64,000 nt of DNA from an uncultured Pelagibacteraceae bacterium. GTDB taxonomy: Bacteria; Pseudomonadota; Alphaproteobacteria; Pelagibacterales; Pelagibacteraceae. The position numbers and the translations under genes were made by a program. The notes beneath the pieces were generated by a model, which saw only the letters and a program-made list of their open reading frames with translations, was not told the origin of the DNA and ran no database searches. Numbering within the stretch: the stretch's first letter is position 1; the number at the start of each line of letters is the position of its first letter. This document shows, one piece after another, positions 31,329-39,251 of the stretch. The DNA is taken from NCBI GenBank assembly GCA_902622245.1, contig CACNPC010000005.1, positions 47,672-111,671 on the forward strand, given 5' to 3'.

Positions 31329-31456
31329 TGAGAAAAGAAAATTTACCCACAAAAATTTGTCCTGCATGTAAGAGACCTTTTACTTGGAGAAAAAAATGGA
31401 AACTAAACTGGGATAAAGTGAAATATTGTTCTAAGAAATGTTCAAAAAATAACTAA
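31328..31456 (+). CDS. DUF2256 small zinc-ribbon-like protein (42 aa, below ORF-track cutoff)
   Basis: GTG start overlaps the upstream TAG: MRKENLPTKICPACKRPFTWRKKWKLNWDKVKYCSKKCSKNN*. Two Cys pairs; DUF2256 commonly sits beside this cryptochrome family. Confidence 0.88.
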   Translation: MRKENLPTKICPACKRPFTWRKKWKLNWDKVKYCSKKCSKNN

Positions 31457-31687
31457 TTAACAACAAGAGCAGCTTTTCTTTTTCTCTAGTTTTTTTGTTT
31501 CAATCACTTCTTCTTTAGGCGCTGATTGCTCAAGAATTTTTGCTGCTTCAGCTTCTTTCTCTTTTAATATTTTATTTTCAATGTATGCGTAAAGAGAGTT
31601 GAAACCTAATTTTGAAGCTTTCTTTTCTTCGTAATTCCTTCTGCCTTTAAGATTTTCAATAATTTCAAGAACTTGCGGGTTATTCAT
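31457..31687 (-). CDS. Hypothetical small protein with Cys-rich C-terminal tail (KKKSCSCC)
   Basis: 76-aa ORF between the two photolyase-family genes; charged helix and CSCC tail. Confidence 0.6.
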   Translation of the reverse strand: MNNPQVLEIIENLKGRRNYEEKKASKLGFNSLYAYIENKILKEKEAEAAKILEQSAPKEEVIETKKLEKKKSCSCC

Positions 31688-31715
31688 ATTATTGTTATCT
31701 CATAATTTTGATAAT

Positions 31716-32870
31716 TTACAATAGTTCTTTAAAAAATTCTTTAATTATAGTTGGTATATACTTTTTGAAATTAAAAAAACCTTTATTGCAATATTTCCAA
31801 GAACTTCGATCTAAATTACGATAAAGAAATTTTATATTATTTATTCCTTGAGAAGTTAAAAAATCTAAGTTTTCTCCAACACAAGGATATAAAACATAAC
31901 TATTCTCAATTGTTTTAAGGTTGTCAATATCAATAATTTCACATTCCAAAGATTTTTCATCCAACCTTCTTTTTTGATCCTGAATTATATTAGTCTTAAA
32001 TTTCACTGTTTTTTCACTAAGTTTAATATTCCTACTGCCGTTATTATTATTAACTAAATAAATTTTTTTAAATTTATGGTCTTTGAAATCAGTCAACTCA
32101 AAAGAAAGATTATTATCAAAAATAATTAAATTTTGCTCATCCAAACTTACTGGATTACTAAAATCTTTTAAGAGAGCCTTGTATATTTTCTCGCTAACTT
32201 TAGGTGGTGCATTTTCATTTAAATTAATGTTATTAAATCTGTTATTAGTAAATTTTTTTATATTCCATTCACTTGCCAAATAATGCTTACCTTGTGTTTG
32301 TATCCCAGCAACCCATCTCCATCCCAATGTATTAGATGCTGCATCTCCATCATAGAGATGCTTCATAAAAAATTCAGCTCCTAATTGCCAAGGTAAATTT
32401 AAAGTAAAAATCCAGATACTGGCAAACCACATTCTTGTATGATTATGAAGGTAATTAAATTCTTTTAATTCTTTAACCCATTCATTAAAACATTCTATAT
32501 TTGTATTTCCATCAATGGCATTTAAATAATCTTTATTATCTTTGTATTTTTCTCTTATAATTTTTAGTTCTATTATGTAATCTGTCCATACATTAGGTCT
32601 TAATTCTAACCATCCTTTCCAATAAGTACGCCACAAAACCTCCTGAATAAATTTTTCATTTTTAGAAAATGAAAATTTCTTTAAGGCTTTATCTATAACT
32701 TCTAACTCATTTAATATTCCATGAGATATATATGGAGAAATACAAGATATATTTGATCTTTTATCTGGACCAAAATCAAAATTTCTCAATCTTGAATATT
32801 CAGAAAGATTATTTTCAACAAAATTATCTAGTTTATTAATGGCTTGCGCCCGACTTGGTTCAAAATTCAT
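31716..32870 (-). CDS. Photolyase/cryptochrome FAD-binding domain protein with N-terminal flavin domain
   Basis: FIQEVLWRTYWKGWLELRPNVW, LHNHTRMWFASIWIFTLNLPWQLGAEFFMKHLYDGDAASNTLGWRWVAGIQTQGKHYLAS. Confidence 0.88.
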   Translation of the reverse strand: MNFEPSRAQAINKLDNFVENNLSEYSRLRNFDFGPDKRSNISCISPYISHGILNELEVIDKALKKFSFSKNEKFIQEVLWRTYWKGWLELRPNVWTDYIIELKIIREKYKDNKDYLNAIDGNTNIECFNEWVKELKEFNYLHNHTRMWFASIWIFTLNLPWQLGAEFFMKHLYDGDAASNTLGWRWVAGIQTQGKHYLASEWNIKKFTNNRFNNINLNENAPPKVSEKIYKALLKDFSNPVSLDEQNLIIFDNNLSFELTDFKDHKFKKIYLVNNNNGSRNIKLSEKTVKFKTNIIQDQKRRLDEKSLECEIIDIDNLKTIENSYVLYPCVGENLDFLTSQGINNIKFLYRNLDRSSWKYCNKGFFNFKKYIPTIIKEFFKELL

Positions 32871-32876
32871 GTTATT

Positions 32877-34061
32877 TTATTTTAATTTTTTCTTGTGAAA
32901 ATTAATAAATCTTTCAACATTTGATTTATTAAAAGTTTTATTTTCCTCAAATGATACTTTTTTCATAGAATAAGCTGAACTTTTAGTTATTCTTGAATGA
33001 ATAATAACATTCCCTTTATATAACCTCAATTTAACTGATCCATTAACTTTACTTCTCTTAAGATCTACAATTCTTTGTAATTTAAATCTCTCTTTAGAAA
33101 ACCAATATCCATTGTAAATCAGTTCCGCATATCTAGGCATAATTTTTTCTTTCTTATGCATTGTATCTTTATCAAGTGTAACAGACTCTATAGCTCTATG
33201 AGCATGCATTAATAAAGTTCCGCCTGGCGTTTCGTATACACCTCTTGATTTTATACCGATAAATCTATTTTCTACTAGATCAACTCTTCCAACAGCATTT
33301 TTTCCAGCAATGTCGTTTAATTTTCCCAGCAATTTAGACGGAGATAATTTTTTCCCATTCACTGCAATTGGATCTCCACTTTTAAAGTCTATTTTTACAA
33401 TTGAAGATTTATTAGGTGCTTTTTCTGGAGATAACGTTCTTTGAAAGATAAAGTTAGGTGCAGAGTTTTTTGGATTTTCTAACACCTTTCCTTCTGTTGA
33501 TGTATGAAAAATATTATCGTCTACCGAAAAAGGTGGCGCTCCTTTCTTGTCTTTAGGTATTTCAATTTTATTTTTTTTTGCATAATTAATTAGATCTGAT
33601 CTAGATTTCAGTTTCCAAATTCTCCAAGGCGCAATAACTTTTATTTTAGGACCAAAATAATGATAACCTAACTCAAATCTTACTTGATCATTTCCTTTTC
33701 CTGTTGATCCATGAGACACAGCATAGGCATTAAATTTTTTAGCAATTCTAATTTGATCTTTGGCTATTAAAGGTCTGGCAATTGAGGTTCCAAGCAAATA
33801 AAAACCTTCATATATTGCATGGCCCCTAATCATTGGATAAACATAATCTTTTACAAAAATATCTTTTAGATCTTGAATAATAATATTTTTTACACCAAGT
33901 TTTTTTGCGTTTCTGAAAATTTTATTTCTATCTATTTCTTGACCAATGTCTGCAGTATAACAAATTACTTCTGCATCATAATTTTCCTGTAACCATTTTA
34001 ATATGATTGATGTGTCCAAACCTCCAGAATAGGCAAGAACTATCTTTTTCTTTGATTTCAT
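32877..34061 (-). CDS. argG: Argininosuccinate synthase
   Basis: KIVLAYSGGLDTSIILKWL, AVSHGSTGKGNDQVRFE, MHAHRAIESVTLD. Confidence 0.97.
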   Translation of the reverse strand: MKSKKKIVLAYSGGLDTSIILKWLQENYDAEVICYTADIGQEIDRNKIFRNAKKLGVKNIIIQDLKDIFVKDYVYPMIRGHAIYEGFYLLGTSIARPLIAKDQIRIAKKFNAYAVSHGSTGKGNDQVRFELGYHYFGPKIKVIAPWRIWKLKSRSDLINYAKKNKIEIPKDKKGAPPFSVDDNIFHTSTEGKVLENPKNSAPNFIFQRTLSPEKAPNKSSIVKIDFKSGDPIAVNGKKLSPSKLLGKLNDIAGKNAVGRVDLVENRFIGIKSRGVYETPGGTLLMHAHRAIESVTLDKDTMHKKEKIMPRYAELIYNGYWFSKERFKLQRIVDLKRSKVNGSVKLRLYKGNVIIHSRITKSSAYSMKKVSFEENKTFNKSNVERFINFHKKKLK

Positions 34062-34064
34062 TAT

Positions 34065-34565
34065 TTAACTACAGCTTTTTTTAGCCGCGTTATATGCTTT
34101 AGTGAAGCCCATCAAAGAATAATGATCAATTGTTTGAGATCCAGATTTATTATATCCAGTAACCATTAATCTTGAGGCCTTTTTCATTCTGCTAACAACT
34201 TTTTTTTCAATTTTATTACTTGAAATCCATGCAAAATTATCTTGAGCTATATCAAATTTATATTTTGATTTACCAGAGCTAGCTGTAATTGAATTTTGAC
34301 TGTTGTATTCATAGCCTGAGGTTGTGCTTACTTCGTCTTTAATTTTTTCAGATGGTCTAAAAGTTACAAATAATCTTGCATCTCTATCATTTTTTTTAGG
34401 AGATTGAAGAACAGGTTTAGATTGAGCAAAACATACTTTACTATCCCCATTAGTAACAACAATAGCATCCCAGTCTTTAAATGTTCCTATTTTATTTAAT
34501 TCTTCTGAATAAGAAGTTGATCCAAATAAGAGAATAAAAAAAATTATTTTAAAAATTATGGACAT
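34065..34565 (-). CDS. IalB-like (invasion-associated locus B) secreted protein
   Basis: Signal peptide; FKDWDAIVVTNGDSKVCFAQSKPVLQSP...ARLFVTFRP...MVTGYNKSGSQTIDHYSLMGFTKAYNAAKKSC. Confidence 0.8.
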   Translation of the reverse strand: MSIIFKIIFFILLFGSTSYSEELNKIGTFKDWDAIVVTNGDSKVCFAQSKPVLQSPKKNDRDARLFVTFRPSEKIKDEVSTTSGYEYNSQNSITASSGKSKYKFDIAQDNFAWISSNKIEKKVVSRMKKASRLMVTGYNKSGSQTIDHYSLMGFTKAYNAAKKSCS

Positions 34566-35590
34566 GGATTTGGATATTTTTTTTGAATTTCATTAATTTC
34601 ATTAATTATTTCTTTATCAAGATTCACTTTTACACTTTCTATATTTGTTTTCAACTGCTCCATTGTTGTTGCACCAATAATAACGCTAGACATGAAATCC
34701 TGTATCTCACAAAATTTTATACACATTTGACTCATATCAATGTTGTATTTTTCACTAATATTAAAATACTCATCAACAGCTTCGTTAGTATTTGGTTTTC
34801 GATATCTTGTCCAAAAATCCCAATCTCTTTCCATCCGAGATCCTTTTGGAAATTGCTTATTTCTATATTTACCACTTAAAAAACCACTGGCTAAAGGAGA
34901 ATAAGATAAACAGCCAATATTTTCTCTTATAGACACCTCGGCTAATCCAACTTCATATGACCTATTTAATAAACTATAGGGATTTTGTATGGACATCATT
35001 CTTGGCAAACTCTTTTCCTTTGAGAGTTTGAGATAATTCATAACACCCCAAGGAGTTTCATTAGATAAACCTACATGTCTAATTTTACCTTGCTCAATAT
35101 ACTTTTGTAATTCAACCAACACGTCTTCGAATTTATTCCATTCATTTTCTTTATGCACATAACCAAGTCTTCCAAAATTGTTTACATTTCTTTCTGGCCA
35201 ATGAAGTTGATATAAATCTATATAATCAGTTTTAAGTCTTTTAAGACTGTTATGAAGTGCAGTTTCGAGATTCTTCCCTACAAAACTATTTTCACCATTT
35301 CTAATATAATCTCTTGCAGGACCACAAACTTTAGTTGCAAGTATCACATCTTTTCTTTTTTTTGTTTTTTCAAACCAATTTCCAATGATCGTCTCTGTAT
35401 GACCAAAAGTTTCAGCTTTAGGAGGTACCGCATAAAGTTCTGCTGTATCCCAAAAATTAACCCCATTTTCTAGTGAGAAATCCATTTGTTCGAAGGCCTC
35501 TTCTTGGCTATTTTGTTCACCCCAAGTCATGGTGCCGAGACAAATTGTGCTAATATCTATATCAGTAGTTCCTAATTTTTTATAATTCAT
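34556..35590 (-). CDS. Aldo/keto reductase (Tas-like)
   Basis: MNYKKLGTTDIDISTICLGTMTWGEQN, NFWDTAELYAVPP, LKRLKTDYIDLYQLHWPER. Confidence 0.93.
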   Translation of the reverse strand: MNYKKLGTTDIDISTICLGTMTWGEQNSQEEAFEQMDFSLENGVNFWDTAELYAVPPKAETFGHTETIIGNWFEKTKKRKDVILATKVCGPARDYIRNGENSFVGKNLETALHNSLKRLKTDYIDLYQLHWPERNVNNFGRLGYVHKENEWNKFEDVLVELQKYIEQGKIRHVGLSNETPWGVMNYLKLSKEKSLPRMMSIQNPYSLLNRSYEVGLAEVSIRENIGCLSYSPLASGFLSGKYRNKQFPKGSRMERDWDFWTRYRKPNTNEAVDEYFNISEKYNIDMSQMCIKFCEIQDFMSSVIIGATTMEQLKTNIESVKVNLDKEIINEINEIQKKYPNPCP

Positions 35591-35662
35591 TAAATATTAA
35601 GTATTTGTTACCTATATTTTGACTGCTTGAAAAATTTTAAAATTATTACTATATATTTAATT

Positions 35663-36421
35663 ATGGAATTCAATAGAGACAATATCTTAAATAGATCAAC
35701 GACAGCAAAAAAAGCTGTTGTGATGGATGAAGGCCTTAGAGCCTACATGCTTAAAGTTTACAACTACATGGCAACTGGAGTTTTGTTAACGGGAATCATT
35801 GCATTGCTATCTTTTAAAATGTCAGTAGTTACAGATGCAAGCGGATCAATAGTTGCTTTAACTGAGTTCGGAAATGCAATTTATCTATCAGGATTGAAAT
35901 GGGTGGTTATGTTAGCTCCTCTCGGAATTGTTTTTTATATGAGTTTTGGGATAAATAAAATGAGTTCTTCAAAAGCTCAAACTACTTTTTGGATTTTTGC
36001 AGCCTTGATGGGTTTGTCACTATCATCAATTTTATTAGTTTACACAGGTCTTAGTGTGACGAGAGTATTTTTCATATCTTCAGCAACATTTGGAGCTATG
36101 AGTATATATGGTTACACAACTAAAAGAGACCTCACAAAATTTGGATCATTCTTAATGATGGGTTTGATCGGTATTATAATCGCATCTTTAGTAAATATTT
36201 TCTTAAAATCTTCAATGATGTACTTTGCTATTTCAATCATTGGAGTTCTTATATTTGTTGGATTAACTGCATACGATACACAAAAAATTAAGAATATGTA
36301 CGCAGCATCAGATTCAGGTGAAGTAATTGGCAAGAAAGCTGTTATGGGAGCTTTAACATTATACTTAGATTTTATAAATTTATTTATAATGCTTTTAAGA
36401 TTGTTCGGTCAAAGAAGATAA
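35663..36421 (+). CDS. Bax inhibitor-1/YccA family membrane protein
   Basis: Seven-TM pattern; FVGLTAYDTQKIKNMY, DFINLFIMLLRLFGQRR. Start preferred at MEFNRDN. Confidence 0.92.
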   Translation: MEFNRDNILNRSTTAKKAVVMDEGLRAYMLKVYNYMATGVLLTGIIALLSFKMSVVTDASGSIVALTEFGNAIYLSGLKWVVMLAPLGIVFYMSFGINKMSSSKAQTTFWIFAALMGLSLSSILLVYTGLSVTRVFFISSATFGAMSIYGYTTKRDLTKFGSFLMMGLIGIIIASLVNIFLKSSMMYFAISIIGVLIFVGLTAYDTQKIKNMYAASDSGEVIGKKAVMGALTLYLDFINLFIMLLRLFGQRR

Positions 36422-36428
36422 TTAAAAA

Positions 36429-36764
36429 CTATAGTTTTTTCCAATTTGTTTTTTTTAGAAGTATTTCTAAATCATAAGCATTATTTAAAATTTTACCATT
36501 TCTATCAGTTATTAAATATTTCAAATTCTTATTAGAAGGTTTAAAATTTTTACAAATGTTGTAGATAGCTTTTTCTGCTGCATTTTTAAAAATACTAAAA
36601 CTTACTCTTTTACTTGATATTGAGAGGCCATAGTCTTTCCAAGATCCTTCAGATACCATTTTAGCATATAGGTCTAATATAATTTTTAGTTCTTTTTTTT
36701 CAAAAAAATACCTTTGGTTTTGTTCTTTATTTGAATTATTTATTACTAATTTTAAATTACTCAT
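36429..36764 (-). CDS. DUF2794 domain-containing protein
   Basis: FFEKKELKIILDLYAKMVSEGSWKDYGLSISSKRVSFSIFKNAAEKAIYNICK. Confidence 0.82.
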   Translation of the reverse strand: MSNLKLVINNSNKEQNQRYFFEKKELKIILDLYAKMVSEGSWKDYGLSISSKRVSFSIFKNAAEKAIYNICKNFKPSNKNLKYLITDRNGKILNNAYDLEILLKKTNWKKL

Positions 36765-37308
36765 TTAATTTGTGTTTATTAATCAACCCAACTTGTGATG
36801 CTGTAAAGATGAATGTAATTGGTAGCATTCCCCAAACTTTAAAGTTAACCCAAAATTCTTCTGTTTGAGTTCTCCAAACAATTTCATTTAATATAGCTAA
36901 AAAAATAAAAAAATAAGTCCATCTGTTATTCAAAATTTTCCAACCTTCATCAGACATTGGCAGTGTTTTTCCAAGTATTAATTTTAAAACTGGTTCATTG
37001 GTGAAGTATTTTCCAAAGAATAAAGCTAAGGCAAATACAATATTTATAATAGTGGGTTTCATATAAATAAAAATTGGATTATCAAAATAAATTGTTAAAC
37101 CTCCAAATAGAGTAATTAAAATTCCTCCTAACAAAGGAACCATCGGAACTTTTTTTTCCAGTATCCAAACCAATAGAACAGATATTATTGTTGCGACAAT
37201 TAGAGGTGGTATTGCAACTTTTAAATTTTTATCACTGTTATAATAAAAGAAGAAAAAAATAGCTAAAGGCCCAACGTCTGTAATAAATTTTAGAAGTGAT
37301 TTATTCAC
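36757..37308 (-). CDS. Septation protein A / YciB family
   Basis: FITDVGPLAIFFFFYYNSDKNL, LILGKTLPMSDEGWKILNNRWTYFFIFLAILNEIVWRTQTEEFWVNFKVWGMLPITF. Confidence 0.93.
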   Translation of the reverse strand: MNKSLLKFITDVGPLAIFFFFYYNSDKNLKVAIPPLIVATIISVLLVWILEKKVPMVPLLGGILITLFGGLTIYFDNPIFIYMKPTIINIVFALALFFGKYFTNEPVLKLILGKTLPMSDEGWKILNNRWTYFFIFLAILNEIVWRTQTEEFWVNFKVWGMLPITFIFTASQVGLINKHKLNE

Positions 37309-37386
37309 TGCTACATATTAACAGATTAATAAAACATTTATATTTTTTTTATTGATTTTTTTCATCAAATATCCATATTTAATATC

Positions 37387-37707
37387 GTGAGTACTCAAAA
37401 AGCTAAATTTTCAATTGGAGACGTTGTAAAACATAGACACTTCGATTTTAGAGGTGTGATTTACGATGTTGACTTTGAATTTAATAACTCAGAGGAGTGG
37501 TATCAATCGATTCCAAAAAACGTGAGACCTAGAAAGGATCAGCCATTTTATCATTTACTAGCAGAGAATGACGAAATTACTTACGAGGCTTATGTGTCTG
37601 AGCAAAATCTATTATTTGATGACTCTGAAGAGCCTATAAAACACCCTCTAATTAACGAAATTTTTTCAGGTAAGCGTGGATCAAGCTACTTCAAGCCTTC
37701 AAATTAA
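37387..37707 (+). CDS. hspQ: Heat shock protein HspQ (hemimethylated DNA-binding domain)
   Basis: FSIGDVVKHRHFDFRGVIYDVDFEF, RPRKDQPFYHLLAENDE, YVSEQNLLFDDSEEPIKHPLINEIF. Confidence 0.92.
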   Translation: MSTQKAKFSIGDVVKHRHFDFRGVIYDVDFEFNNSEEWYQSIPKNVRPRKDQPFYHLLAENDEITYEAYVSEQNLLFDDSEEPIKHPLINEIFSGKRGSSYFKPSN

Positions 37708-37775
37708 CTAATAGCCAATATTTAAACACAATTGTCCCAAATCTCTGTCATATCTGTTTGTTATAAAATATTTAA

Positions 37776-37829
37776 TTCTGATCAAGAGTACTGTTTTTCC
37801 TCTATCTCCCTCTGTATTCTTGGTCAGAA
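37776..37829 (+). other. Long imperfect inverted repeat / candidate structured RNA between hspQ and ccmC
   Basis: TTCTGATCAAGAGTAC (37776-37791) can pair with GTATTCTTGGTCAGAA (37814-37829) over 16 bp with two G:U wobbles. The loop TGTTTTTCCTCTATCTCCCTCT is pyrimidine-rich apart from one G and one A. Confidence 0.6.
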
Positions 37830-37874
37830 AATTTTGAACAATTTTAATCTAAAATTTATGTGTTATAAAAAATT

Positions 37875-38582
37875 ATGATTAATTATTTCAATCCGAATAA
37901 TACTTTAAAGATAATTAATAAAATACAAAAGTTTGTATTTGCGCTATTTATAATTGTATTGTTACTTGGATTAGTTGAAGCTTTAGTTCTTTCTCCTGAG
38001 GATTATAAGCAGAGTGACTCAGTTAGGATTATGTATGTCCATGTTCCATCAGCTTGGATATCACTCGGAATATTTTCATTTATTTCCATTCTTTCTTTTG
38101 GAGTTTTTGTTTTTAAAAATAAAAATTTCTCTTTAATAACAAAAAGTTTAGCACCTTCTGGTTTTGTTTTTAGCATAATAGCTTTAGTTACAGGATCAAT
38201 TTGGGGAAAACCAACCTGGGGAACTTGGTGGGCTTGGGATGCAAGAATAACTTCAATGCTTTTACTTTCAATTTTTTATTTATTGTTCATTACTTCTTGG
38301 AAGATTGCGACAGACACTAGTAAAGCAGAAAAAATTAGCTCAATAATAGCAATTATTGGTCTTATAAATATTCCAGTTATAAAATTTTCAGTAGAATGGT
38401 GGAATACTTTACACCAACCTGCGTCAGTAAAAATTTTGGAAGAAACAACAATTCATTCTTCAATGTTGACACCATTAGCTATAATGACTGCGGCATTTGC
38501 TCTATTTTCACTTTTGATATTTTTAATGAAATATAATACAGAACTGTTAAAGATTAAAAATAAAGGCCTTAATAGATTATGA
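37875..38582 (+). CDS. ccmC: Heme exporter protein CcmC
   Basis: MYVHVPSAWISLGIF, GSIWGKPTWGTWWAWDARITSMLLL, WWNTLHQPASV. Confidence 0.96.
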   Translation: MINYFNPNNTLKIINKIQKFVFALFIIVLLLGLVEALVLSPEDYKQSDSVRIMYVHVPSAWISLGIFSFISILSFGVFVFKNKNFSLITKSLAPSGFVFSIIALVTGSIWGKPTWGTWWAWDARITSMLLLSIFYLLFITSWKIATDTSKAEKISSIIAIIGLINIPVIKFSVEWWNTLHQPASVKILEETTIHSSMLTPLAIMTAAFALFSLLIFLMKYNTELLKIKNKGLNRL

Positions 38583-38812
38583 TTAGTGAACTACTAAATA
38601 TGAATGGATACGGTGTATACGTTTGGTCATCATTTATATTTACTCTATTTTCTTTTAGCTTCTTGTACGCGGTAGTAAAATTAAATTTAATTAAAGAGAA
38701 AAAGAAATTTGAGGAAAATTATAAATCACTAGATGAAAAGAAACTTGCATCAGTAGCTAAGCAAAAAACGTACAGAGAGATATTAGCAAACACTTCCACA
38801 TCTAAAGTTTAA
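38579..38812 (+). CDS. ccmD: Heme exporter protein CcmD
   Basis: Short single-TM protein ([20 protein letters not shown]) between ccmC and ccmE. Confidence 0.85.
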   Translation: MISELLNMNGYGVYVWSSFIFTLFSFSFLYAVVKLNLIKEKKKFEENYKSLDEKKLASVAKQKTYREILANTSTSKV

Positions 38813-38823
38813 CTAAAATTCAC

Positions 38824-39246
38824 ATGTACGGAAAAAAAGTTAAATTTAGAGCCCTTTTTATTTTTTTAATTTTAATTTCGTTAGTTCTTACAATTTTTTT
38901 GGTGGTTAAATCTCTTGAGGAAAACGTAGTATATTTTAAGTCTCCAACAGACATTAAAAACCTTAATGAAATCAAAAATGCTCAAAAAATTAGAGTTGGT
39001 GGAATGGTGAAAAAAAATTCTATTAAAATAAACGATAAAGAAATTTTTTTCGTAATTACGGATTTCAAAAATGAATTATTAGTCAACTTTAATGGATCTG
39101 TACCTAATCTGTTTGAAGAGGGTAAGGGTGTAGTTGCTGAAGGTTTCTTAAAGGATAAAAGTTTTCTAAATGCTGACAAGATTTTAGCAAAACATGATGA
39201 AAATTATATGCCTCCTGAAGTCAGCGAAGCTATGAAAAACAATTAA
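38824..39246 (+). CDS. ccmE: Cytochrome c-type biogenesis heme chaperone CcmE
   Basis: [48 protein letters not shown]. Confidence 0.96.
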   Translation: MYGKKVKFRALFIFLILISLVLTIFLVVKSLEENVVYFKSPTDIKNLNEIKNAQKIRVGGMVKKNSIKINDKEIFFVITDFKNELLVNFNGSVPNLFEEGKGVVAEGFLKDKSFLNADKILAKHDENYMPPEVSEAMKNN

Positions 39247-39251
39247 TTTGT

